From JACORV01 sp041484135 (GTDB taxonomy: Bacteria > Gemmatimonadota > Gemmatimonadetes > Gemmatimonadales > JACORV01): DNA of 13,964 nt. Position 1 is the first letter of the stretch, and each line of letters starts with the position of its first letter. The stretch is taken from NCBI GenBank assembly GCA_041484135.1, contig JBGPHD010000073.1, positions 1 to 13,964 on the forward strand, written 5' to 3'. The position numbers and the translations under genes are program-made. Below are positions 1-6,507 of the stretch, one piece after another. The notes under the pieces are model-generated. The model was not told the origin of the DNA. It was given only the letters and a program-made list of their open reading frames with translations, and did no database searches.

Positions 1-220
1 CCGGGCCATCACGAGGAGGGTGGAGGCGCTCCAGCACGGAGTCGAGGGCATCATGACCGCGTCGGTCGAGCGCCTCCCCAGGGTCCGCCAGGTGAAGAGC
101 GAGATGAGCCAGCTCCGGACCGGCATCGCCCGGCTGGAGCGATCGGTGAAGGACCTGGAGAAGAACGGCGGCCACAGGAAGCGGTCCACCGGCAAGCGCA
201 CGAAGCGTTCGTCACACTAA
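1..220 (+). CDS. C-terminal part of a coiled-coil, basic-tailed protein (possible phasin paralogue), cut by left edge
   Basis: The frame is open from base 2 to a TAA at 218-220, so this is the 3' end of a gene that starts outside the window. A GTG at 20 lies directly against a GAGGAGG stretch with no spacer, so I do not take it as the true start. The visible 72 or so residues form a predicted amphipathic helix or coiled coil (VEALQHGVEG, then SQLRTGIARLERSVKDLEK) followed by a Lys/Arg-rich tail (GGHRKRSTGKRTKR). The stretch beginning LPRVRQVKSEM resembles the C-terminal part of the next gene (VPTRREILSLTKRVEELTK). I therefore infer that it could be a second phasin-like protein. The basic tail recalls the nucleoid-binding tails of PhaF-type phasins. 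The family is not certain from this fragment. It sits 22 bases upstream of the phasin gene on the same strand, so co-transcription is likely. Confidence 0.6.
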   Translation, partial: RAITRRVEALQHGVEGIMTASVERLPRVRQVKSEMSQLRTGIARLERSVKDLEKNGGHRKRSTGKRTKRSSH

Positions 221-242
221 CCGTCCCACACGAGAGGCAGTT

Positions 243-650
243 ATGAAGAAGTCCACTCGCAAGTCCGTCACGCCGATGCTCAAGGAGTCGGCGCAGAGCG
301 TCTGGCTCGCGGGCCTCGGCGCCCTGGCGATGGCCGGTGAAGGCGGCCACAAGCTGTTCACCGAGCTGGTGAAGAAGGGCGATCACCTCGACAAGGCCAA
401 CCGCGCCCGGCTGGTCAAGATCAAGGGGAAGGCCCTCGCGCTCCGCGGCGATGCCCGCGCGGCCGTGGACCGGATGACCGCGCCGTTCGACGCGGGCGTC
501 ACCGGCGCCCTGCACCGCCTGGGCGTGCCCACGCGCAGGGAGATCCTGTCGCTCACCAAGCGGGTCGAGGAGTTGACGAAGGCGGTCCAGAAGTCGCGCC
601 GGCACAACGGCGCCCGGAAGGTCGTCGCGCACAAGGCCGAGGTGGTCTGA
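243..650 (+). CDS. Phasin family protein (PHA granule-associated, PhaF/PhaI type)
   Basis: This 135-residue protein matches the polyhydroxyalkanoate granule-associated phasin pattern. A basic N-terminus is followed by an amphipathic segment at residues 16-46 (ESAQSVWLAGLGALAMAGE then GGHKLFTELVKKG), which is the usual granule-binding helix. A linker leads to the conserved LGVPTRREI stretch near residues 93-101 and a short leucine-heptad coiled coil (VEELTKAVQ). The tail is basic (KSRRHNGARK). Phasins coat PHA granules, control their size and sometimes tether them to DNA. The ATG at 243 is preceded by GAGAGG at 232-237, five bases away, which supports the start. The gene follows a related-looking coiled-coil gene and precedes a patatin-like hydrolase, which fits carbon- or lipid-granule metabolism. 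No PHA synthase is visible in this window, so the granule polymer is inferred, not shown. Confidence 0.85.
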   Translation: MKKSTRKSVTPMLKESAQSVWLAGLGALAMAGEGGHKLFTELVKKGDHLDKANRARLVKIKGKALALRGDARAAVDRMTAPFDAGVTGALHRLGVPTRREILSLTKRVEELTKAVQKSRRHNGARKVVAHKAEVV

Positions 651-660
651 GAAAGACAGG

Positions 661-688
661 GTGTAGGGTGTAGGGTGTAGGGTGTCGG
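661..688 (+). repeat. Four tandem copies of a 7-bp unit (GTGTAGG), the last with one change
   Basis: The phasin-patatin gap holds GTGTAGG at 661-667, 668-674 and 675-681, then GTGTCGG at 682-688. The G-run after the last unit merges into GGGGGA (687-692), which lies six bases before the patatin ATG and can serve as its ribosome binding site. The repeat is therefore part of the 5' leader of the patatin gene. The unit number could vary by replication slippage. The array is too short and has no spacers, so it is not a CRISPR. Confidence 0.9.
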
Positions 689-698
689 GGGACGGCTC

Positions 699-1907
699 AT
701 GACCGCGACGCGGAAGCCGAAGCGAACGAAGATCGGCCTCGCCCTCGCGGGCGGGGGCCCCGAGGGCGCCGTGTACGAGATCGGCGCCCTTCGGGCCCTC
801 GAGGAAGCGCTCGACGGCATCGACTTCAATCACCTCGACGTGTACGTCGGGGTGAGCGCCGGGGCCTTCATCGCCTCGGGCCTCGTCAACGACATCACCA
901 CCTCGCAGATGGTCCGCGGGATGGTGAAGCACGAGCGCGGCGAGCACCCGTTCACGCCCGCCACGTTCTTCACGCCGGCGTACCTCGAGTGGGGCAAGCG
1001 CAGCCTCATGCTCCCCTATCTCGTGGCCCGCGCCATCCGCCACCTCGTCAAGCAGCCCAGGGACCAGACCCTCTTCGAGGCGCTCACCCGGCTCGGGCGC
1101 GCGCTCCCGGTCGGCGTCTTCGACAACGAGCCGATCCGCCGCTACCTCGCGCGGACCTACGCGCTCAAGGGGCGGACCGACGACTTCCGGAAGCTCAAGC
1201 ACAAGCTGATCGTGGTGACGGCGGACTTGAGCGCCGCCAAGGCGGTGCGCTTCGGCGAGCCGGGCTTCGACCACGTCCCCATCTCGACCGCCGTGCAGGC
1301 GAGCACCGCCGTGCCGGGGCTCTATCCGCCGGTCCTCATCGACGGGCGCCTCTGCGTGGACGGCATCATCCTGCGCACGCTGCACGCGTCGGTGGCGCTC
1401 GAGGACGGCGCGGACCTCCTCCTCTGCGTGAACCCGCTCGTCCCCGCGGACCTCTCCAAGGCGGAGAAGGCGGGCGCGGTGCCGCCCGGCCTCCTGGTCA
1501 AGCGCGGCCTCCCGACCGTGCTCTCGCAGACCATCCGCACCCTGATCTTCTCGCGGCTCCAGGTCGGGATGGCGACCTACAAGAAGCGCTTCCCCGACGC
1601 CGACGTGCTCCTCTTCCAGCCGGCGCACACCGAGTACGGCATGTTCTTCACCAACATGTTCAGCTTCAAGGCGCGGCGGGAAGTGTGCGAGCTGGCCTAC
1701 CAGTCCACGCGGCGGGACCTGCTGCAGCGCAAGGACGAGCTCATCCCCGTCCTCGCCAGGCACGGCATCGGGCTCAAGGTGGACGTGCTGGAGGACAGGA
1801 CGCGGACGGTGTGGAAGAGCGTCGGCCTCTCCGACGCGGAGGGCGCGTCCGACGTGGGGGACAAACTCGGCCGCACGCTCGACGATCTGCAGAGGGCTGC
1901 CAGTTAG
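699..1907 (+). CDS. Patatin-like phospholipase / lipid acyl hydrolase
   Basis: This 402-residue protein belongs to the patatin-like serine hydrolases, which cleave acyl esters with a Ser-Asp dyad. The Gly-rich oxyanion loop is GGGPEG at residues 18-23. The nucleophile elbow is GVSAG at 51-55 (Ser53). The catalytic Asp is probably Asp221 in CVDGII, preceded by the typical LYPPVLIDGR stretch. The usual oxyanion-loop Arg (GGGxRG) is replaced by Glu. No signal peptide is visible, so it should act in the cytoplasm or on a granule or membrane surface. The C-terminal 150 residues are helical and less conserved. The ATG at 699 has GGGGGA six bases upstream. It follows a phasin gene and converges on a WS/DGAT synthase gene, so I infer storage-lipid or PHA mobilisation. 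General phospholipase activity is the main alternative. Confidence 0.9.
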   Translation: MTATRKPKRTKIGLALAGGGPEGAVYEIGALRALEEALDGIDFNHLDVYVGVSAGAFIASGLVNDITTSQMVRGMVKHERGEHPFTPATFFTPAYLEWGKRSLMLPYLVARAIRHLVKQPRDQTLFEALTRLGRALPVGVFDNEPIRRYLARTYALKGRTDDFRKLKHKLIVVTADLSAAKAVRFGEPGFDHVPISTAVQASTAVPGLYPPVLIDGRLCVDGIILRTLHASVALEDGADLLLCVNPLVPADLSKAEKAGAVPPGLLVKRGLPTVLSQTIRTLIFSRLQVGMATYKKRFPDADVLLFQPAHTEYGMFFTNMFSFKARREVCELAYQSTRRDLLQRKDELIPVLARHGIGLKVDVLEDRTRTVWKSVGLSDAEGASDVGDKLGRTLDDLQRAAS

Positions 1908-1925
1908 GCCGGGCGAGCCGGCCTA
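1905..1925. terminator. Two-way terminator-like hairpin holding both convergent stop codons
   Basis: TAGGCCGG (1905-1912) and CCGGCCTA (1918-1925) are perfect 8-bp arms around a five-base loop (GCGAG). The TAG stop of the patatin gene is the first three bases of one arm. The TAG stop of the opposing WS/DGAT gene (bases 1925-1923) is the mirror end of the other arm. There is no T-run on either side, so it is not a textbook intrinsic terminator. Its placement between convergent genes still suggests it blocks or ends transcription both ways or protects 3' ends. Confidence 0.6.
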
Positions 1926-3278
1926 CAAACCGAGCTCCGCTTTCAGCGCCTCGAACTCCTCCTCGAGCGCCTCGATGACGTAGCCCGGGTCCGGCACCAG
2001 GAGCCGGTCCGCGATCACCCCGATCTGCACCTGTCCCCCGAAGCTCAGGATCGACACCCCGACGCCGATGTCGGCGCGCTGGGGCACCCAGAACATCAGG
2101 TGGCGTAACCGTTTCCCGCCCAGGGTGAGCTCCCCCTGCGGCCCGGGGACGTTGGTCACCACCATGGTGCACTTGTTGGCGAGGAAGTCGATCAGGAACC
2201 GGCTCACCGCCGGCGGCAGGGCGTAGAGCAGCGCGTTCACCACCCCGTAGATGACGATCGGCTCGACGCCCTTCTTCAGGGAATCCATCCGCGCCTTGAT
2301 CCGCGTGATCCGCTCCCGCGCGGTGTGCGAGCCGAACGGCAGGTCGAGGAGCACCGCGGCGAACTTGTTGTCCATCTTGAGCGTCTCGTGCGGGGCGCGC
2401 ACGTTGACCGGCATGGAGATGCGCAGCGTGGCCGGAGGGATGGCGACGCCCGCCACCCGCGCGAAGTAGCGCGCGAACCCGCCGGAGACGGTGGCCATCA
2501 GCACGTCGTTCACCGTGGCGCCGATCTGGAGTCGGATCGACTTGATGACTTCCAGGTCGAGGGGCCGGGTCCAGCTCACCCCCTTGCGGCCGGAGAGCGC
2601 CGGGCCGTGCAGGTGGTGCGCGTCGGCCTTCCAGATGAGGCGCTGGATCAGGATGAACGGGCCGGCGAGGGGCGCCAGCACCAGCTTCTGGAACATGGAG
2701 AGGCTCCGCGTCGGCTGGCGGCCGCCGGTCTTGAGCGCCCCTTCCGGCGTCAGCTCCCCCGCCTGCTCCATCTTCTCGCGCTCGTCCATCAACGCGAAGA
2801 GGATCGGCACCATCGCGATGCCGTCCCCCATGCAGTGATGGATGCGGATGATGAACGCGCTCCCGCCGTCCTCGGTGTGCTCGACGTACTGGATCTGCCA
2901 GAGGGGCTTGTCGCGCGGGAGCGGCGTATCCGCGATGGAGCCGATGTAGTCCTGGAGCGCCAGCGTCGTGGCGAGCCGCACGTGGGCCGCGGCGAAGATG
3001 TGCCGCGTGATGTCGAAGTCCGGGACCTCCTCCCAGTAGTCGCGGCCCCGGACCCGCACGATCCGCTTGGTGAACCGCGGGTACCGCTCGCCCCCTCCCG
3101 CCTCGATCACCCGCCGCTGGAAGATCTCGCGCACCGCCTCCAGCGTGAGGTGGTCGGTGGTGTACACGGCGTTGATGACCATCAGGTTGGTCGGGGAATC
3201 CTGGAGCCACACCCCGTCGTTAGGCGCGACGGGCTCCCGGCGGGCGCGGGCGGGACGGCTGGGGACGGCGCGGGCCAT
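1923..3278 (-). CDS. WS/DGAT family O-acyltransferase (wax ester synthase / acyl-CoA:diacylglycerol acyltransferase)
   Basis: This 451-residue protein carries the wax ester synthase/DGAT signature. The PLW motif is at residues 125-127, the catalytic HHxxxDG motif is HHCMGDG at 147-153 (His148, Asp152), and the later ND motif is Asn257-Asp258 in GATVNDVL. A DUF1298-type C-terminal domain includes the late SFGGQVQIGVIADR stretch. These enzymes move acyl groups from acyl-CoA to long-chain alcohols or diacylglycerol at the inner membrane, making wax esters or triacylglycerol. Some accept isoprenoid alcohols. The frame is open to 3341, but I place the start at 3278 because that ATG overlaps the upstream kinase stop as TGATG. 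The extra 21 residues would lie wholly inside the kinase gene and look unlike the family. It is the last gene of a three-gene operon and has no clear ribosome binding site of its own. Confidence 0.92.
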   Translation of the reverse strand: MARAVPSRPARARREPVAPNDGVWLQDSPTNLMVINAVYTTDHLTLEAVREIFQRRVIEAGGGERYPRFTKRIVRVRGRDYWEEVPDFDITRHIFAAAHVRLATTLALQDYIGSIADTPLPRDKPLWQIQYVEHTEDGGSAFIIRIHHCMGDGIAMVPILFALMDEREKMEQAGELTPEGALKTGGRQPTRSLSMFQKLVLAPLAGPFILIQRLIWKADAHHLHGPALSGRKGVSWTRPLDLEVIKSIRLQIGATVNDVLMATVSGGFARYFARVAGVAIPPATLRISMPVNVRAPHETLKMDNKFAAVLLDLPFGSHTARERITRIKARMDSLKKGVEPIVIYGVVNALLYALPPAVSRFLIDFLANKCTMVVTNVPGPQGELTLGGKRLRHLMFWVPQRADIGVGVSILSFGGQVQIGVIADRLLVPDPGYVIEALEEEFEALKAELGL

Positions 3279-4882
3279 CAGGCGCCCCGGCGGATGGCCA
3301 GGATGAACGCGAGGCCGAAGAGCACGCCCCAGATGTACCACGGCCCGTGGGTCGCGAGGACGATCGCGCCGGAGACGAGGCAGAAGCCGGCGATGAGCGA
3401 GCCGCGGATCCCGGCGAGCGGGTTCTCCGGATGGCGGCGCGCCGTCTTCTCGAGCACGCGCAGCCCCTCGGTCATGATGAGGGGCATCTTGACCAGCGCG
3501 TCCACCAGCTCGGGGGCGCCGCGCATGCCCTCCTGGATGAGACGCGCGGGGCTGAACTGGCCGATGAAGATGCGGCGGATGTGCTTCTTGCTTACCTCCG
3601 CCACGTCGAAGCCCGGCCGCAGCACGTGACCCACGCCCTCGAAGGTCACCAGCGCCTTCACCATCAGCACCAGCTCGACCGGGAAGAACATGCCGAACTG
3701 CGCGCCGCGCTGCACCGACTCCAGGATGAGCTGGCCGAGGTTGTAGGTCTCGAAGGTCGGCGAGCGTATCCAGCGGCGCGAGATCTCGGCCACTTCCCGG
3801 CGGAAGCCGTTGGGGTCGGCGCGGCCGCCCGCCTGCGCCGCGGCGGAGAGATAGCGCGCCGCGCTCTCGGCATCTCCCGTCACCAGGGAGAAGAAGTAGT
3901 ACAGCATGGTGCGCCGCAGCTCGTCGTCGAGCCGCCCCACCATCCCCAGGTCGATGAACCCGACGCTCGGCCCCGCCAGGACGAGCAGGTTCCCGGGGTG
4001 CAGGTCCGCGTGGAAGAAGCCGTCCTTGTACAGCATCCGGATGATGGACGCGGCGCCCAGGTCCACCAGCCGCTCGCGTTGCTCGTCGGTGAGCGCGCGC
4101 GCCGCCTCGGAGTCCGGCTGGATCCCGTCCAGGAACTCCATGGTGAGGACGTTCATCGCGCTGTGGCTGCGGAGGATCTCAGGGAAGTGGACGTCCGGCA
4201 TGTCCTTGAAGTTGGCGGCGAAAGTCTCCGCGTTGTCGGCCTCGCGGGTGAGGTCCACCTCGCGCAGCGTGTAGTGCACGAACTCGCGGATCATCTGCCG
4301 CGGCTGGTAGCGGGGGATGAACACCTGGAGCGTGGCGCCCAGCAGCCGGAGGAGCTTCGCGTCCCGCTGGAGCATGTCGCGGATGCCCGGCTTCACCACC
4401 TTCACCACGACGCCGTGCCCGTCGAGCGTGGTCGCGCGGTGCGTCTGCCCGATGGAAGCGGAACCCAGCGGCTCCGGCTCGATGAAGAGGAAGAGCTGGT
4501 CCACCGGCCGCTTGAGGTCCCGCTCGATGATGGCGGTGATCGCGTCGAACGGCGCGGCCGGGAGCCGCGACAGCAAGCCCTTCAGCTCATCGGTGACGGG
4601 CTTGGGGAGGATGTCCTCGCGCAGGCTCAGGATCTGGCCGAGCTTGATGTAGGTGGGCCCGAGGCCCTCGAGCCGCAGGCGCAGCTGGACGGCGAAGGGC
4701 CGCCGGGCCAGCTCGCGGTCCATGAACGGCCAAGCGAGGAGCGTGGCGAGGCGCGCCAGCAGGTATCCGGCGCCGCCCGCCTGGCCCCGCGCCCGCTTGG
4801 CGCGCGTCCATGCCGCGAGGCCGCCGAGGAGCAGCCCGGTGAACTGCCGCCACGTCGTGATGAGGCGGCCGATCAGCCGCAT
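3278..4882 (-). CDS. ABC1/UbiB/AarF family atypical protein kinase-like protein
   Basis: This 534-residue protein has the ABC1 (UbiB/COQ8) motifs in order: KxGQ as KLGQ at residues 80-83, the altered nucleotide loop PLGSASIGQ at 138-146, the ATP-binding Lys in VVVKVVKPG (probably Lys161), the ExD-region LREVDLTREADNAETF at 206-221, HADLHPGN at 291-298 and DLG at 311-313. The last is DLG rather than the commoner DFG. Two hydrophobic C-terminal segments (about 490-530) suggest a membrane anchor, as in UbiB. Family members are ATPases that support quinone and prenyl-lipid biosynthesis. The ATG at 4882 overlaps the HMGR stop as TGATG, and the gene ends with the same arrangement into the WS/DGAT gene. 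That points to translational coupling and a shared lipid function. The substrate is unknown. Confidence 0.92.
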   Translation of the reverse strand: MRLIGRLITTWRQFTGLLLGGLAAWTRAKRARGQAGGAGYLLARLATLLAWPFMDRELARRPFAVQLRLRLEGLGPTYIKLGQILSLREDILPKPVTDELKGLLSRLPAAPFDAITAIIERDLKRPVDQLFLFIEPEPLGSASIGQTHRATTLDGHGVVVKVVKPGIRDMLQRDAKLLRLLGATLQVFIPRYQPRQMIREFVHYTLREVDLTREADNAETFAANFKDMPDVHFPEILRSHSAMNVLTMEFLDGIQPDSEAARALTDEQRERLVDLGAASIIRMLYKDGFFHADLHPGNLLVLAGPSVGFIDLGMVGRLDDELRRTMLYYFFSLVTGDAESAARYLSAAAQAGGRADPNGFRREVAEISRRWIRSPTFETYNLGQLILESVQRGAQFGMFFPVELVLMVKALVTFEGVGHVLRPGFDVAEVSKKHIRRIFIGQFSPARLIQEGMRGAPELVDALVKMPLIMTEGLRVLEKTARRHPENPLAGIRGSLIAGFCLVSGAIVLATHGPWYIWGVLFGLAFILAIRRGA

Positions 4883-6426
4883 CAGCGGTTACGGCCGTAC
4901 TGCTCGTGCGACGACACACACTCGAGCGAGCTGATCGCGGAGGCCAGGGAGATCTCGCCCGCGAGCACCACCGCCGCGACGATCTCCGCGAACTTGTTCA
5001 CCTTCCCCTTGCCGTAGCATTGCAGCAGCTCCAGGCACTCGCGCTGGGTGGCGAGCCCGGTGCCGCCGCCGTGCGTGGCGACGATCAGCGACGGTATGGT
5101 GATGGAGAGGTAGAAGTCGCCCGAGGGCGTGATCTCCGAGAAGATGATCCCCGCCGAGCCTTCCGAGACGTTCGCCACGTCCTGCCCGGTGGCGATGAAC
5201 ATCGCCGTGATGCCGTTGGGCGAGTGGCAGCCGTTGTTGTTGGCCCCGGAGATGAACGCCCCGACGTTGGCCACCTGGGCGTGGTAGTGGAGGCTCTCCG
5301 GCTCCACGCGCATCACCTGCTGGAGCAGGTCGCGCGGGATGATCGCTTCGGCGGTGACGCGCTTCCCGCGGGTGCGCATCAGGTTCACGTGCGACGCCTT
5401 CTTGTCGGTGGCGAGGTTCGACTCCAGGTAGAACCGGCTGACGGTGTCGTTGTGGTCCAGGATCCACGAGCACGCCGCGAAGGTCGCGCGGCCCACCATG
5501 TTCTGCCCCGCCGCGTCCCCCGTCGAGAAGTTGAAGCGGAGGTACGCGAACTTGTTCGACAGGTAGATGTCGATGTACAGGAGCTTCGCCACGCTCGACG
5601 TGGACTCGGCCTCGCGGCGGATCTCGTCGATGTGCGCGTCCACCCAGTCGCGGAAGTCGCGCGCCCCCCGGGCGTCCTCGAACACGAAGACCGGGGCCCG
5701 CTGCATCTTGTCGTCGGAGATGGTGGTCTTCACGCCCCCCGACATGTTGAGCAGCTTCATGCCGCGGCTGTAGGAGGCGACCAGGGTCCCCTCGGTGGTG
5801 GCCAGCGGGATGAGGAACTCGCCCCGCGCGTGCTCGCCGTTGATGAGCATGGGCCCGGCGAACCCGATCGGCACCTGCGCCACGCCGGTGAAGTTCTCGA
5901 TGTTGCCCTTGGTCCGGAGCGGGTCGAACGAGAACCGCGTCACGTGGTCCAGCTTGGCCCCGGTGTACTGCTCGACGTACTGCTGGCGCGCCCGGATGAT
6001 CTCGGGCGAGTAGTTCGCGTCATCCTTGGCGTAGGGGATGCCGCGCGTCGCCGCGCCGTCGGTCTCGACCGCGTCCGTCACCTTGAGGTCCAGCCGGCCG
6101 AACGGCTTCACCACGAGCGAGAGGCGCAGCTCGTGCTTCCCCTTGGTGAGCGGCGCGGCCAGGGTCTTGAGGTGCGCGATGGCGCGGAGCGGGAACGGCA
6201 GCGGCTCGTGCTCGCTGAACGCGCTCGCCGGCACTTCGCGCCCGTCGTCGAGGTGGACCATGACCCGGTCCGCCGGCACGTCGTCGCCGTTCACCGTGAG
6301 GCCGAGGAACGCCGTCAGGGTGGCGTCGGAAAGCCGGTTCTTGAGGCTGAAGCGGTACCCGTCCTCGTCGTTGCGCAGGGACCCGAACGTGTAGAGCTGC
6401 CGAAGGACGAGCGATGGGATCTTCAT
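4882..6426 (-). CDS. hmgR: Hydroxymethylglutaryl-CoA reductase, class I type, with extra N-terminal domain
   Basis: HMGR reduces HMG-CoA to mevalonate, the committed step of the mevalonate route to isoprenoids. The 514-residue protein keeps the full catalytic set: Glu177 in IENFTG, Lys342 in ATDKKAS, Asp416 in GQDVAN and His507 in SSHEQY near the C-terminus. Other family blocks are VPIGFAGPM (185-193), ATTEGTLVAS (209-218), SGGVKT (229-234) and HGGGTGLATQ (452-461). The DKK and RGK blocks fit class I better than class II. The class I block DAMGMNM reads DAAGQNM (304-310). About 120 residues precede the reductase core and look like a separate beta-rich domain, with no membrane segments. I chose the ATG at 6426 because GGAG at 6439-6436 lies nine bases upstream. 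The in-frame ATG at 6435 abuts that GGAG. It heads an operon with the ABC1 kinase and WS/DGAT genes. No other mevalonate gene is in the window. Confidence 0.93.
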   Translation of the reverse strand: MKIPSLVLRQLYTFGSLRNDEDGYRFSLKNRLSDATLTAFLGLTVNGDDVPADRVMVHLDDGREVPASAFSEHEPLPFPLRAIAHLKTLAAPLTKGKHELRLSLVVKPFGRLDLKVTDAVETDGAATRGIPYAKDDANYSPEIIRARQQYVEQYTGAKLDHVTRFSFDPLRTKGNIENFTGVAQVPIGFAGPMLINGEHARGEFLIPLATTEGTLVASYSRGMKLLNMSGGVKTTISDDKMQRAPVFVFEDARGARDFRDWVDAHIDEIRREAESTSSVAKLLYIDIYLSNKFAYLRFNFSTGDAAGQNMVGRATFAACSWILDHNDTVSRFYLESNLATDKKASHVNLMRTRGKRVTAEAIIPRDLLQQVMRVEPESLHYHAQVANVGAFISGANNNGCHSPNGITAMFIATGQDVANVSEGSAGIIFSEITPSGDFYLSITIPSLIVATHGGGTGLATQRECLELLQCYGKGKVNKFAEIVAAVVLAGEISLASAISSLECVSSHEQYGRNR

Positions 6427-6507
6427 GGCGGGCATCTCCGAAGTCGGAACCGACGAACCGCTGAGAAGATAGCGGTCCGGCGGAGACATGGCTAACGTGA
6501 ACGGCCC
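6427..6507. promoter_or_regulatory. Divergent intergenic region between the HMGR operon and the methyltransferase-MFS pair
   Basis: These 81 bases separate two divergent transcription units and must hold the promoter of at least the HMGR operon. A short inverted repeat, GTCGG-AA-CCGAC, lies at 6443-6454, just upstream of the HMGR ribosome binding site. On the - strand TATCTT (6471-6466) could be a -10 element, but I see no good -35 partner. The region is a candidate shared control point. No operator or riboswitch can be named. Confidence 0.4.

Noticed and set aside
661..688. CRISPR array or telomere-like repeat
   Set aside because: Only four 7-base units without spacers, internal to a gene cluster.
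51..1763. Long - strand ORF (570 codons) opposite phasin and patatin
   Set aside because: It lacks any recognisable domain, is very rich in Arg/Glu/Gly and mirrors the codon bias of the real + strand genes.
3279..3341. Upstream extension of the WS/DGAT start to 3341
   Set aside because: The extra residues lie within the kinase gene, and the TGATG overlap at 3280-3276 gives a normal-length protein.
3347..5017. Long + strand ORF (556 codons) opposite the ABC1 kinase
   Set aside because: It is a shadow of a clear kinase gene, with repetitive Glu/Arg/His composition and no family pattern. The same applies to the + ORFs at 2325-3629 and 4906-6495.
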